Positions 31,205-44,912 of a stretch of DNA of 64,000 bases are shown here, one piece after another. Each line of letters begins with the position of its first letter. Position 1 is the first letter of the stretch. A program made the translations under genes and the position numbers. Origin of the DNA: Diploscapter coronatus (Eukaryota > Nematoda > Chromadorea > Rhabditida > Rhabditidae); contig OZ038423.1 of the NCBI GenBank assembly GCA_964036155.1, positions 70,261,249-70,325,248 on the forward strand, read 5' to 3'. The notes under the pieces are model-generated. The model saw nothing but the letters and a program-made list of their open reading frames with translations. It did not search any database and was not told where the DNA came from.

Positions 31205-33864
31205 ATGATAGGAGCTGTAATAGAGAACCTAAGCAATCGAAAGCTATCTGTAATTTTGGCGACTCTACTCGCAATTCAAATCGTGTTCTTTCTAATTGGA
31301 GCGTGGTATGCGCCTGAGCCTACATCATACATGGAGTTTGAATTGATTAAATGCAAGGATGGATCTAAAGGAAGGACTGACAAGTGGTTTTACATGAAGG
31401 TATATCATATTTTAGAAGAATATTCTAAATTAGTTCTTCAGAACAACTGTGACTGGATTGATGATTTATCCGACTTTACTCCGACTTCATTCGACATGCG
31501 CGAGATCGTCTTTGTCGCCAAGATGCCCCATAAGCGAGATGGAGTCGAACTGCAGTACTCTCCCTCATTCCAGTTCATCCTTGGTCTTCTGCAAGTCGAT
31601 GTCGAGTATCATAAACAATTCAAATATGGTGAGTCGTTTGAATAGATATCTAAAGATTGACTGTAATTACGATTGCAGTTGATCATGCAAGTCTGCAATT
31701 GGAAGTTCGAATGGCCTACAGAGATAAAGGCGATAAGGAAGATGATTGGAAGCTGCTGGTGCAGAGTAATGTGACGAGGAAACTCGAATGTACGATTGAA
31801 GAAGAGAAGGTAAAGCTAAATGAATGCAGATATGAATCATAAGTAATATCTAGAAGGAGCCTGGAAATGACTATAGCTGCGATATGATGGATTTGTTCGA
31901 ATTGGGTCACAGCAGCCATGCCTTCTACCTGTTGAACATCCGAATTCCCATCGACCAGGCCGCTTGCAGATACAACCCAAACTCGCCCAATTGTCAGATT
32001 GGACTCTTGAAATCTCTTCGAGTTATTGTAAGCTCTCTAATCAGTTCATCAATAATACCCACGTTAAGGAAATTCACCAAAATGGTGGCTTCACGATGGT
32101 GTGGTTGTGGATGAAGACGCTGCTCTCTCCACTCATTCTGGCCTGCCTATTCTGGTTCTGGAACAGAGTCTGTCTTCTTTATTCAAATATTTCATTCATA
32201 AGTTCCTCTTTCAGATAAGTCAACTAGTGCGTCGTCCGCTTCTGCTGGAAAAGGCCATATTTTCACTGGGCATAAGCATGGCTGTGCTGGATTGTAAGTA
32301 TATATTTAAAGGGCGCAAGTGGAGTAAAATTGTATTGAAGAGACCTTTATAAGGCAATTTTCATCACAAATATATTTCTCGAGTATAGAGCAGTTTCAAA
32401 AGGGAATTTCTTTGCAAAAATGTAACCGATTAATGGGTGAACGACTTTCTTTTCTTGGCACCCGACTGATTCGCGACAGGACCTGTCAAAAATTATTTAA
32501 AAGTCTTAAAATTCAAAATAATCGGCATTTTGAACAATTTTCACGCACTTCCATTATTTCGGCATTGAAACGAGAAAATGAACGCATTTTCAACCACTAC
32601 TGCAATTACTTCAATGAAACCTTGTCGCTTCCTCTCTCAAATGGATTACAGATGATGGGAGAAATAGTGACTTTGAAGATTTTGCCGATGTTTGAGCGTA
32701 TTCAAATCCTGAACACAAATTCCATTAACGAAAAAAATGTTAGCAAAAGTGAGAATTTGGAAGACGTCTTCTCGACGTCATAACTTTCGATGGGAGTATC
32801 TCTTTTAAAGCTGGCAAGGATCGTCAGAATCAGTGAAATTCAGGCTTTCATATGGTTTTCCTCTCATTATTCAAACACCATATTTCAAAACCCACTTGCG
32901 CCTTCTAAGTATATTTTGAATAACTACAGTAATCCGTGTTCAATTCAGTGCCGATCGAGTGGATTTCCCTTGTAATTCGACTCCCCTTTCTGCTGCTTCT
33001 CTCAGACATTCGACAAGGCCTCTTCTACTTCGTTCTCTTCGCATTTTGGTTGATTTTTGCTGGAGAACACTTGATTGGCGACTCGACGAGGAATAACATA
33101 GTATTGTTTCATTCAGATAACCAGTTTATCATTAGTCTCTTTCAGAGAAGTTACAAGTTCAATCTCGGCTTCATAGCCTCTGCCTCTGCACTGCTCCTCG
33201 TCTATGACTTGATTGAGAGAGGCTACCAATTATCAGATCCATTCTACACAATCTGGTCTAGCGAACATGGCGCTAAACTTGCAGTAAGAGTAACTTTTAA
33301 TTAGTAAAATTTAAGCGACTTTATTTAGTACACTTCAATATCACTAGCTCTAATTCTGACAATAGCGTACTTTGTCTTTCTCTTCTACAAGATCGGCAGA
33401 GTTTGGATGACGATTCGGAGTAAACGAGAGGCTCACTTGTATAGGACTTCTGAGAATAGTCGTTTGAAAGTAGAAGCAGTCATATATCGCTTCAAGTTCC
33501 TCATGATATTCACACTGCTTTGTTCTGCTTTGACTATCTGTGCATACTTCATGAAGCAGGTATGACTATCAATCATAGGCAAGTTTATACTGACAGGTTT
33601 CAGTTCGGCGAAGCCCAGCTGCATTCTGACGAGCCTGAGGACTCCCTTCTAACCCACAGCACTTCAGCCTTCTTCACAGGCACATTCGGAATGTGGAACA
33701 TCTATGTAGTGCTTCTATTGGCGATGTACGCTCCTTCACACAAACAGTACCAAGGAACAGCAGCTCTGGTGGATGAAACTGAGGGATTGCTGGATGATCC
33801 TTCTGTAGGGTCTGGCACTGAGTCCAATCCAATGACCACTCTCCTTAAACAGGCCCATGATTGA
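31205..33864 (+). CDS. wls: Wntless (Evi/MIG-14), Wnt cargo receptor
   Basis: Read from ATG 31205 ([18 protein letters not shown]) to TGA 33864. Wntless carries lipid-modified Wnt from the Golgi to the cell surface and is recycled by retromer. Seen: an N-terminal membrane segment; a luminal domain (ADW-type: [74 protein letters not shown]); [13 protein letters not shown]; then the multi-pass part, [97 protein letters not shown] and [20 protein letters not shown], ending with [10 protein letters not shown]. Order and spacing match animal Wntless throughout. The intron at about 32295-32949 contains an inverted-repeat element with its own ORF. Confidence 0.95.
32309..32905. mobile_element. TA-flanked inverted-repeat element in a Wntless intron
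   Basis: The left end AAGGGCGCAAGTGGAGTAAA and the reverse complement of the right end (GAAGGCGCAAGTGGGTTTTG) match over about 14 bases, with two changes. TA is present on both flanks (32307-32308 and 32906-32907). About 597 bp. TA duplication and inverted ends fit a Tc1/mariner-type or related non-autonomous element. It fills nearly all of the intron and carries a 117-codon ORF. Confidence 0.6.
32433..32783 (+). CDS. 117-residue ORF inside the Wntless-intron element
   Basis: Open from ATG 32433 to TAA 32783 with no splice needed: [20 protein letters not shown], then [39 protein letters not shown] and ending LEDVFSTS. It reads like a small helical soluble protein and has no recognised transposase motif (no DDE/D series visible). 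It might be a decayed transposase piece, a captured host exon or a chance ORF. Its location between inverted ends, on the host's sense strand, is the only context. Confidence 0.3.
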   Translation: MGERLSFLGTRLIRDRTCQKLFKSLKIQNNRHFEQFSRTSIISALKRENERIFNHYCNYFNETLSLPLSNGLQMMGEIVTLKILPMFERIQILNTNSINEKNVSKSENLEDVFSTS

Positions 33865-34251
33865 TCTTCTTTGTCATAATATATTTGTACATACGGCTTT
33901 AATTGCAATTACAAGTAGTCCCTTCGCGACCCACTTCAGTGAATCTCACTTATTTATCTCTGGCCATAATCATTTCACACGGATTTCGTTTTTTCCCGAA
34001 TAAATCGATTGTTTCCAGTGTTTATCTTGGCTTGAGTCAAGCAATGCAGAAACAGTGCAGAACTGCAGAAAGACTGCTGCAGAGATGAGTCAACAAAAAA
34101 TAGCAATAATCGCGTTTGGAAGTGGGCGAATGCGAGTGAAATTGGCCATGCCACAGTCACTTCAGCCATTTCCATCTGCTCCTGTTTCGGCCAGTCATTC
34201 ACTCTTCCCGTTTCACATTATTACATTATTGATTTTCGCATTTCAGGAGTA

Positions 34252-34774
34252 ATGAATATTGCCACACTAACTCTGCCAATTCTGTGCGCAATTGGACTAT
34301 GGTACATCGAGAGGAACGCAGAGGCAGCTTCTTTGAACACGAAAGTCAAGGTGCCCGACAACGACGTCACTCTGAATCAATTAATCGACCGGGCAGCTCT
34401 GCCCAGGGCCAATGCAGATCTGCACGACTCTGTTCTCTGGGTGCCTGCATCCAATCACTACAATGCGATCAGAATCTCCACTTCAAACGGACCCAAGACT
34501 GTGCATTCCAATTATGGGTTCCAACTTCTCCTACAGCGAAGTCGATGCTCTTCTTCGGTGTGAATCAGTTTATTAATATCAATTAAATTAATTATTTCAG
34601 AGCTCAATAGCGCCAGATCAAATACGAAAGAAGTGTTCCCCAGACAACTCGAAGTCTGAGAAGAGGTTGTACAATGTGAATCTCGCCTGGAATAACGGAG
34701 ATTGGAATTCGATAGAAATGGAAAACTACTTCAGCACACCTTCTGGTAAATTTATTCAATCAGGCAGAAAATGA
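34252..34774 (+). CDS. Small secreted protein, possible prohormone
   Basis: The signal peptide MNIATLTLPILCAIGLWYIE is followed by RNAEAASLNTKVKVPDND and VTLNQLIDRAALPRANADLH, then DSVLWVPASNHYNAIRISTS. An intron with a TTTCAG acceptor (about 34561-34601) joins in frame to SSIAPDQIRKKCSPDNSKSE, then KRLYNVNLAWNNGDWN and the end GKFIQSGRK before TGA at 34774. A second in-frame 36-nt intron (gtgcat..cctacag, near 34499) is possible. There are KR and RKK dibasic sites and a C-terminal GRK, as in amidated peptides. No family is recognised. It starts about 390 bp after the Wntless stop. Confidence 0.5.
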
Positions 34775-35898
34775 ACGACTCAATAAAGTCTTTATTCTTT
34801 TGACGTTTGACAATAGAAATCTGAGTGCACGTTCTTTGAAAAATGACATTTTGGTATGAAATAGTGAAATAAATGAGGAAACGAGAGTCAGAGAGTCAGA
34901 ATGAATTCAACAAAGTCAGAAAGTTGTTTAAAGCTGTCGATTAAGTTATGCCTCGCATTCATTATATAAATAGATTGTAAAACTAATGTGTAAGCCTTAG
35001 AGCCTTGAATTGCGATTTTATCACATATACAATGACATTTCAAAGAACAAATGAGTCTATCTTATCAAATTCTTTGAAATATCTTCAATACAAACAGTTG
35101 GTCTCGAGCAATAATGTAATCATGTAATTGTCAAACATAATACCTAAAAAGTGATACTCGCTCAAATGAGAAGAATAAGAAGAAGAAGAAGCATTATGCT
35201 TTTCGCGTCAAAATCATTTCTCTGAAAACATTTGAAGATAACCAATCAAATACTGATAAATGATAAGCGAAAGAGAAGAGAACTTGACTCAAAGCGACTA
35301 GAAAAGAGACAGAAACAGAAACAGAAGCGAGAAAGGAAGAAACGGGGTAAAGAAATTAAAGGAATACGGTATAAACTCGAAGGACTGGCAAGAAGGATTG
35401 CATTGCAAATTTGCAAGGGAAACACCGCACAAGAGCTAGGCATTCTGTAGAGATTAAGATAACACAAAACTACTGCAGATGAAAGTCGTCGAATGGGGGG
35501 ATAAAGCTGGAGGATTGAGAAGGAGGGAAGGAGAAAAGAATACACCGAGTTACACACTGAATAATTAAATAAGGCGAACATTTTATAGAACATTTTCGAT
35601 TTTGAATGAATAACCAATTGACCTATGACAGGGCAGTGAATTGAAAGAAACAAAGTAAAGGAGTAAGTATTATGTTTAAGTTTTGTATAAAGCATGAACC
35701 GACCACATATATTATTGAATAATTCATCTAAGTCATATTCAGAAGGTCTAATTGACCCTAGTCGAACAAATTGAAGAGAATATAACAAACACAAAAGCCC
35801 GTGTAGTAAATGTTATAGAATATCTAAGTTAGAAATCTTCAAAAAGAAAATAATCGACAGAGTGATTCTGTAATCTTATAAGCACTTAAGCACGCATG
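34775..35898. other. Convergent spacer, no gene seen
   Basis: AT-rich spacer between the secreted-protein gene and the leftward-reading PDE4 end. Low-complexity Lys/Arg/Glu-type ORFs near 35.2-35.8 kb have no splice or family support. Confidence 0.55.
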
Positions 35899-38800
35899 CT
35901 ATCCACTCTCTCCAGTTTTTGCCTCTCTCGCAGTGTCAGGCTCGTCGGGAATTCTCGAGGAGTAATATTCACGATTCTCTTCAAGCTGGTCGAGAATGTT
36001 CTGTGCGTCAGGATAAACCAAATCTGCCCAGGTCTCGTAGATCGGAAGCACGATGTAAGTGATGAAGCCCTGGAGGATTACGTTTATTTTGCAACTCCCA
36101 AGTTTTCTATCACATACCACTTGTGATTTCTCGATGCTCACGTTGTTTCTATCGCACATCGGACTCACTTCCAGGCCTAGTTCCTTCTCCTTGTCACCTA
36201 AAAAGCTGATATTCATCAATTTTATTCTTGCAATCAGTTGTTGCCTTGTCTGAGATATTCCTGGAATATTCTGTCAGTCCATTGCTGATATAGTTGGATT
36301 GGCTTGGTCGGATTGGATAGATCAGCCAAGTGAATCATCGATTGCAGAACCTGTATCTTCTCGTTGTACTTGTCCAGCACAATCACATTGTTGCCGGCCA
36401 CTTTCTTTGCCTCGACCATCGTCTTCAAATCGGCCAGAAGTGACATGTGCCTGGCCATATCTGTCGAGAGCACCTGTAATCTTATCTTCTTTATCACTTA
36501 TCAGATAATCATATTCTTGTTTTTGGTTAAATAAATAGAAGCAGGTTTGCAGCCTGCAGCGAGTGAGTGAATTGAATGAATGACTTCTCGGCAAGGCAAT
36601 TCTTCCCCTTCGCTTTTCTCTTCACACAGTCTATTTGATTGATCACTACTTCCGGTGATGCAGAATAAGCCCCTATAAGGCAAGATATCACATGAACCGA
36701 TAAAGGATTTCAAATATCCTACAACTAAACTTCATTCTATCTTTCCCTTTCTTTCAATAAGATGAAGTAATTTTCAAAAGTTCACCCCCTATCATTTTGC
36801 TACGCAATTTTGATAGCGCTTTTCATGTGACATTTCCGTTTTGGGGAATCGAAAAAGAAAAGCAAGCGCGAGGCGCCGACAGAGAGAACTGTCAGAATGA
36901 ATTAGGCACTGCGCTGACTGACGGCCGCGACAATATCATCTACAATCCACAATATATACTTCATATCGACAATCAATCGCTAATACAGTAATACTTGTGA
37001 ATTGAAAAAAACTGACAAGGTCTATGCAGATTTTCCTGAATGTGAGTCGCTGCTTCTTGCTGAGTCCAACCAGAAAGTCGCAATTCGAGTCCTGCAGCAA
37101 TTTGAAGGCCACAGCCAGATGATGCTGTTCGAGCACTGATTCGTCGTTGTACATTATGGCCAATTCGTTATCTTAAGTCGATAACTTATCGCTAATCTAT
37201 TTAGCCAATGCTATACTTGAATTGATGAGGTATTGATTAGTGAATCCGGGATGATCGACATCGTGAATGGCGCCTGAGAATATGGCTGCGAGAATTTCCA
37301 GATCGCTGAAAACATCGGCAAGGACAGGGGAGGACAGCAGCACGTGCATCGACTGGGCCACATCTGCACCATGGGTCGAGTTGTGGTACGGGTTGTTTCT
37401 GACGAAGGCCAGCTTTTATTGCAATTTCGATGGTTTCGACTTACCTATAATGATGTTCGAGGTTGAGCAGATAAGTAACCAGAACAGATGAAGGGATTTC
37501 GAAGGCTTTGATCAACCCCCTCTTCCTCAACAGAGTGTACGTGACTACTGTTAGTGAATGGTTCTTCGATAACTCGTCTATCTTGAAGATGTCGGGACCC
37601 CAGTCGTCTAGCTGAAATTATATTACTTGGGCGATGATGAGGACGGTGTGCTGTGCAATTCTACCCTCTGCATATAAACAGCGATTTCCTTCTGACAAAC
37701 AGTTCCATACTCAGGCAGATGTCCTTCGTGCGATGGAGCTCTCAGTTTGCGAACTCCACTAATTCTGTTCATGGCCGCCGTCTGTGCCTTCTTCAACAAG
37801 CTCACGGCCATTTGTGGGGAAGAAGTGGAGGGTCCCTTTAAATTTCATCATTACACTGACTTCCTAAGCTACTAATTTACTTCTCCGGGCACTTCAATCT
37901 CGATCGAGGGCTCATCGTCGTCCTTGTCCAAATATGTCGAGAGAAGGAATTTCGAGACCTGAGATTTCCAGATGAATTATAAAATTCGCTTTAATCTTAC
38001 CGCTGATCCAGATTTACTCGACTCGGCAAAATGAGACAATTCCTTGTTGAGCATTTTGCGGAACTAAATTATCGAATTTAGGATAAATTATAGAGAGTGA
38101 TATTTGACTGGCATCAAAAGCGCCCAAAATGCATGTCTCTCTTTCAGTTAGACGTAGGTAATGAGAAAGCGAAGAGGTAATTAACTCGTGAAATTCAATG
38201 AATCTGACTCTCTTTCAGATGAATTGGAATTACACAACATCGTAAAGAAAAAAAGCGGTCGGCAGATAACACCTGCGGAAGACTGAAGAAAATGAAAGCA
38301 GAGGGCGTTTTGAGATAATCTTTATCGCCCTTTATCTCTATCAACCCACACAGAATCGGATAATTCAAAGTTGAATGATTTAGAATAAATCTGGAAATAG
38401 AATAAAGATAAAGCAGCACTCGGCTGTTGGTGATCTAGTTTAGTTCCTGCTGCGATCCTAGCCCTCAGCCTTCATCCTTTCAAACTTCATACTCATTTAG
38501 TCTCGCATCATTTCTTCTGTCATTCAGATCGTTTAGAGGTCAACCCTCTAACTGCTTTTTTCTCGGAGCTCTCTTCAGTTCACTGCTCTATCATTGCTCT
38601 GGATAATTGTCAGAGTGCGCGTGGGAAAGTAAAATAGTTCCTGGTTTGTGGAGCAAATACAATGGAAAAACGGGATTGACAGAGCTATGGCGATTTGACA
38701 ATTGACAATTGAGAAATTGACAACGGAGATGCAGCTGATTGGGATGAGAGAAAGAGAGGGAGAGAGAGATGACCATCTGTGGGCATCCATCCATTCAGTC

Positions 38801-41800
38801 ATTCATTCAACTTCAATCTCAATCTCTTTCACTTTCGCGTCTGTCTGTCTGTATCCTTGTCATTTCTATCTTTTCTCTTCTCTTTCATCTCCTTCAGCAG
38901 AGGCCGGAAGTCGTGCGAAGCATCGCTTCTCTCTTTCCATTAACCTCTCAACTTCTCACGCTCTTTCCCGTTGAATCGCATCCGGCAGAGTTGACAATTG
39001 AACAGTAAGGCTGCTGGATGCAGGCAGAGAGGGGAAAACGAGAATGGCTTCGGACGAGGAGGGATCTGAGAAATCGAGTGGATAATCGAAGGAGGACGAT
39101 GAGGGTCAAATGGACAAAGCAACGACGAGACGACACAGGCGAAGGCTTGATTTTATAGAAGCCATATGGGAGAGGGAAAGGACAATGAAATGTTTGCAGG
39201 GTTGACGTCAGATAAACGATATATTGGAAAGATATGAAAAATATAGAAGGGAGGATGCAAAATGATTCATTCAAAACATAGCTGACTTCGAAATTCATAT
39301 TTAAAAAAATGCTACGTCACAGGGAAACTTGGTGAATTACGATTGAATGAGCACGAGAGCACTGAGTTGTGCAATTTGAGTGCATATGAAGTATAGGATG
39401 AAAGAAGACGGTCTTTTGGCTGCAAACAAGACGGAAAGACTGATTCTTGTGATGCTTGCGAAGAACTATAGAGAGGAAGGGAAGATTGGAGATGTGAAGA
39501 TGGTGATTCTGTGGGCTGCGAAACGATAGTGTCAAATCAATCATTTGCAAAGCGCATCACTCTCATTCATTCAGTCATTCATTTACAGAAACAGAAACAC
39601 AGCCAAACTGAACGGAAGCAGCCCTTCTAACTCTCTCACTACTTCCGTCCAATCTCTCTCTACCTTTAACTTTTTCTTTCAGCGTTCAAAAATTTCCGCT
39701 AAAATCACCTCCCAGGGCTACTTCATCAAAATGCGCGAAATACACTGCCAATTTCCATGCAAAGGAAGTGTCACCCTGCATCAGTCCAAATCAGTCAAAT
39801 CAGCAGCGCATTTCCACTTCCGTCGTCCTTCGCATTTTCATTAGTCAGTTTAATCGAGCTCCCACTCACGCAGATCGACGTGAAAGTTCAACAAAATGAC
39901 TGATTCATTAACTCGATTTGCCTACAAAATACCTCATTTCATAACTGCTGTTTACTCTTCAAGATCTTCGGCTTTAATGCAACTAACAAACAGTTTCTTT
40001 GCGCGCCCACTCACTTGGAAAGTTGAAACATTTTCCAGAGGTCAAATCTTTGCGAAGAAAAAGTGCATTGCCTTCTGCCCTCTGCCCACCCCCTACTTTG
40101 ACTGTAAACATTTGACGTACTTCAGCCTTTGCGTACAAAATGCAAAAGAGTTGATGCATTTGATTCAATAGTTTCTTCAAAATAAACGACACACAAAAAC
40201 GATGCATAATTTTCACACTTCTCGCATTGCAAATTGCGTCATTCGCCTCTCGCCAAGGCTGCCTATTTCGAACGAACAAAGTGAATATATTTCAATATAA
40301 CAAAGGCAATTTCAAGAGAGGAAGGAGTTGAGAAGTTGGATGGGAAAATGAAATGGAAATGCTTAGTTATTTACAGAATCTATGAACTTTCTGAGAGAAC
40401 ATGTGTACTTTTGATGACAGTCAAAAATCTGTAGAGAAAAGATGAAAATACTAACTTTGCTGCTGGCCATTTCGGACACAGAACGATGTGTTTGGATTGT
40501 TTCGAGCTGATCCAAGCACCAGTCCAACTCCTCTATAAATTTAGTGCTTATTTAAAGCTGATCGTCGCGCTGCAATTACCCAGTGTCTCGTTGGCACAAA
40601 CAACCACATTGTCTGGCAGAGGAGTGCTGTGCAGAGGCGGCCTTTTCACAGATCTATTTGCATGTTCGTCTGTTGTCTAAATTATTTTCAGTTTTTAGTT
40701 TTTACTCATTTAATTTAATTTCTGAAATCTCCATTTTCTATTAATTTCCCATTTCCTTATTTATAAGGATTTATGACGAAGGGGGTGGATTGCAGCAGAA
40801 AGCCGAAAATCTCGATGACTCTTTTAAGGAGATTTTCGTTGCTCAAGAAAAGAAGAGTTACGTGTAACATTCAGACTTTCACACGGCAAGAATATTCGAT
40901 TCTGCGAAGAAAAAGGAATAATAAACGAATGTTGATTGAGAAGAAAAGAGAAGGGAGGGAGAATTCAAGGGAAGGAAAAGAAAATGATGACGAGCTTTTC
41001 GTGCATTTGATGCCCCATTGCGATGATGGGGCTATACGTAGAGAGCGCAAGTAGTTTCTCAAATTTGATGTTAGCGGAGTTTGGAGCTAACAGGAAGGAA
41101 TATGTATTCGGGTGTAACTGACTTTTGATGAGCGAAAAACCCGATAAAAATTGATTTTGAACGAAAGAATCAGCATTCTCTGGACCCCTAAATGAACACG
41201 TTTTCGCGAACTTCAAACTGCTTGCAGATCTTTGCAGGGAAAATTATCGTCGATCTAGAGGCGTGGTTTTTCATCACATTTGGCCTTTGAAGGATATTTG
41301 CTTCCCATTTTTGGGGTTCCCTCACTACCACTTTTTGCTACATGCTGCGCATTTGCGGATAGGCGGAGCTTGCGCTCTCTAATCAATTTCTCATTCGTTC
41401 ATTTCACAACGTCCCATTTGTGTATCTGTTGGCAACCATTTATGGAGTTATGCAGTCTTCAGCTGGCATGCTTCGTATTTTCGACCGCAAACGCAATTCC
41501 CACTTCCCCTTGCCTTCTTTGTGCAATTCATTAGTCGCTCTGCTTACAACATAATTCAAAAGGACTCTGCTTATTATTTCATGAGATAAATTGCGTGTTC
41601 TTGTAAATTTTCTCCCCTTTCCTGTAGAGGGGAACAATGGAGAATGTGTTTCGGCGTTGACGCAGTCAGAAATGGAAAATTGGAAAAGAATTAAATCGAT
41701 TGGGCTGCATTTTAAAGGAGAGGGAAATGGGCTCGCAGCTCGCAGCGACCGGAAGTTGTTATGCAGGAGGACGAGGGGACTTGTTGAAGCAGGAAGAGGT

Positions 41801-44800
41801 ACAAGAGCCATGGCTAAGGGCGGCAAACGGCAAAGAATAGGGGAAGACAAAAAAACGACTGAATGCTTTAAGTCGTGCGCGTAGTTTTGGATAAGGAATC
41901 GAATCGAATCTCCAGAGATTCAAGCTGCTTTTTAACTGCCTCTGGCTGCATGGCTGCCGACTTGTTGCTCTGTGATTTCAACTCGCAGAGAACAGAAAAC
42001 AGAACAATGAGCAGAGCAATTGAAGATTTTAAGAATTGAAGAATTGAATTGTGAAGAATGGAAAATGGAGATTCCAGACAAACTGAAGTGACGAAGTCAA
42101 ACCTGGATATTGGTGATGGAAATGAGGTTGGTTCGAACATTCCTCAGACTAGCTAGGATTTGGGCGAACGGGGTCACGATCAGATCGTCGCCATGTCTGA
42201 AATATCAATTACATTATACACTTTATATAGTCATTGCATGAAGATCATTTTATGCTTATGCTGTAAGATGGTGATATGCGCATGTGTGTGATCAATCAAT
42301 ATACCGTAGAGCTCCTAAGAATCCAGCATCGCCTAATTTCCTTCTCCCTAACATGGAAGGGGCCTGTTGCGGAGAAGGCGAGTCATGATTCAGAGGCCCG
42401 ATCCTACGACTTGCTCCCGGCTCGCTACCGCACACAAACCCACTTCCGAACGAGTCTTCGGATGCGATCGACAGCTTAGCCGCTGTGGGGGCGCCACGAT
42501 TGCGCGTCCTGGCTGCCGTTATGGATCCTGAATCCTCCTGTCTACTGTTTGATGACGTCGATGAGGATTCTGATGACTGGCGATGCAGATACACGACACA
42601 ATCAATGGCTCCACAAGATGAAGATGGAATTGAATGGAATGGAGAAGATGAAAGAAGATGGCTGCGAAATGGAATGCGCACGTTAGAAGAGAGGGGAGAG
42701 AGGGCGGAGTCAGAGTGAGAGAAAATGGCAGTGTGGAGCTGAAATTGAGAGAGGGCAGAGAAGCAGAGATGCAGAGAGGGAAGGGGGAGAAGCTAAATGG
42801 ACGACGAACCAGAGTCAGAGCTTCAGGGCCACAAAAAGCTAACAGAAAAAGGGACTCATCCTCGGCCACTTTAATAGGCCCTAACACAATCAATTAAACA
42901 TCGAAGCAATGAGAAGGAGAAGCGAGCCATGAAATGCCTCAGAGGAGCAGAGGACGAGGCAGATGCAACGTGAAAGTGAAAAGTTAGAGTTAGTCGAAGT
43001 CTGAAGAGTTTGAATTGGAAAGAAGAAGAAAAAGACGGCAGAAGAAGGGGATGAAGCTGAGAGGTTGAAGACGTGTGACGACTAATTCGTTTCCGTTTAC
43101 AAGGACCGCTTTTCTTGACTGCCTGAGTGAGAACGAACTCAGAAAGAATGGAGAACAAACCAAAAACTGACTGGATTCCGATTCGAGAACTCACGAATAT
43201 ATAATGAAGGCAGGTGATTATTTTGAGGGCGTATATTCACTCGCTAGGGGAAACGTGAAGGCTGGAGACTGAAAACAGAAAACAGAAACAGAATCTGCCT
43301 GGTGTTGTATTCGAAAGAATAACAGTGGGATGTATTGAATAGAGACTGAGAGACAGAGTCACACAGAGACCTAATCAATTTAGGCATGCGAAAACGAAAG
43401 AAATGAAGCGGGGGACAAGGAGGATTGACGAGAATTTGGCTGCACAATTCAGCGATTGAAATATGACAGAGGGAAGGGGATAAACAGAGGAAGTGGAAGT
43501 AGAGGAAGGCATGAGGAAGGCAGATGTCAGATGGCCACAGGGCCGATGGATGTTGTGGTCTGCTGTCGGTGGCTGCTTTTTGTCTGCTGCTCAACGAGAC
43601 TCAACAAGCCATCCAGTCGATAGGTAAGTTATTGGATTTGTCAATTCAAGCAGATGCCTTCATTCATTCAGTCAAATGCGCACAATTCAACTCTTTCACA
43701 CTTCCCTCCTCTCTCTCTCTCCCCTTTTGCACTTCAAACTTTACACTTATCACCATTTATCACGCAATGTCGTCATCACGAATACAATTCACCGCCTTCC
43801 CTTCAAATCTTCAGTTTTCTCCATGAAGATCAGACAACTCAATTCATTATTGCTCCAAAACAGCTCTACTTGACAAATACCTCAGCCGTTGATGCATTTG
43901 CAATGTTTTCATCTATTCGTTCACCTTCTTTCAAGCTTCTCTGCTAATTAGCGGCCCAACTTATTTCCTTTAGCCTTGCAGAACCAAATTCATTTCAAAA
44001 TTTTGGCCTTCAAAATGAGATGACATGAAGTGGAAAGTGGCAGAGCTGAAGGGGAGAAGAAGGAGCTTGAAGCTGAAGGAAAAGCTCAAGGAGAATAAAG
44101 GAGAAGAGACAAGGAAACATAAATCGATGGAGAAAGAGCTGGACACTGAAGTTAGCAAATGGATGGAAGCAATGACTCACAGTGGTTTCGAATACTTCGA
44201 ATACTTACTTGGGTCGTTTGGCCGCGAGGAAGGACATGTGTCCCTCTGCGTCTCCACCCGAGTAGCGTCGTTTGACGGCAGGTGGAGTGCTGCCTCCACT
44301 CAGTGCAACGCGATTCTCCCCACTAATTCTGCCCCTCTTGACGTTTCTCTTCAGATTCAGACTTTTGCACAGCAATTTGTCGATGCGGCTCGATTCAGAA
44401 CTGTCTCTGCTCGATTGCGGCTTCACATAGAAGAATCGGTGATGTTGTGGAGAGGAAGAGGTGGGAGGCGATTTGACAAGCAGTTCCGTAATTGTTATAG
44501 CTGTGGTCTGATAGAATTATGAATGAGTGAGGAGAATGAGGAGATATAATAGATCCACGAGGGAATTTGAGGGATTGACTTGTGACTTAGAATGGGGAAA
44601 GGGAAATGGGCAGGGGGAAGGGAGGAGGTTAACTGAGATCGAAAGCCACTCTTTCTTGACGGCTTGTGCTTGTGCTTCTGCTGCAGAACAACTGCAGTGC
44701 GAGCACTTCTGCAGCCTGGCTGAGGTCCTTTCTCCCTCTTCCCTCTCTCCCTCTCTCTAACAACACAGCCAACAGCCGGAGGGAAGAATGAAAAGAGTCA

Positions 44801-44865
44801 GCCAAACAATGGAAGGAGAGGGAGAACGAGAGAAAGAAAACGAGGGCGCACCGTGTGACGTCAGG

Positions 44866-44912
<47 letters not shown>

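Noticed and set aside
35246..35794. 182-codon minus-strand ORF
   Set aside because: Composition-driven, no splice signals in frame and no family. It lies past the PDE4 stop.
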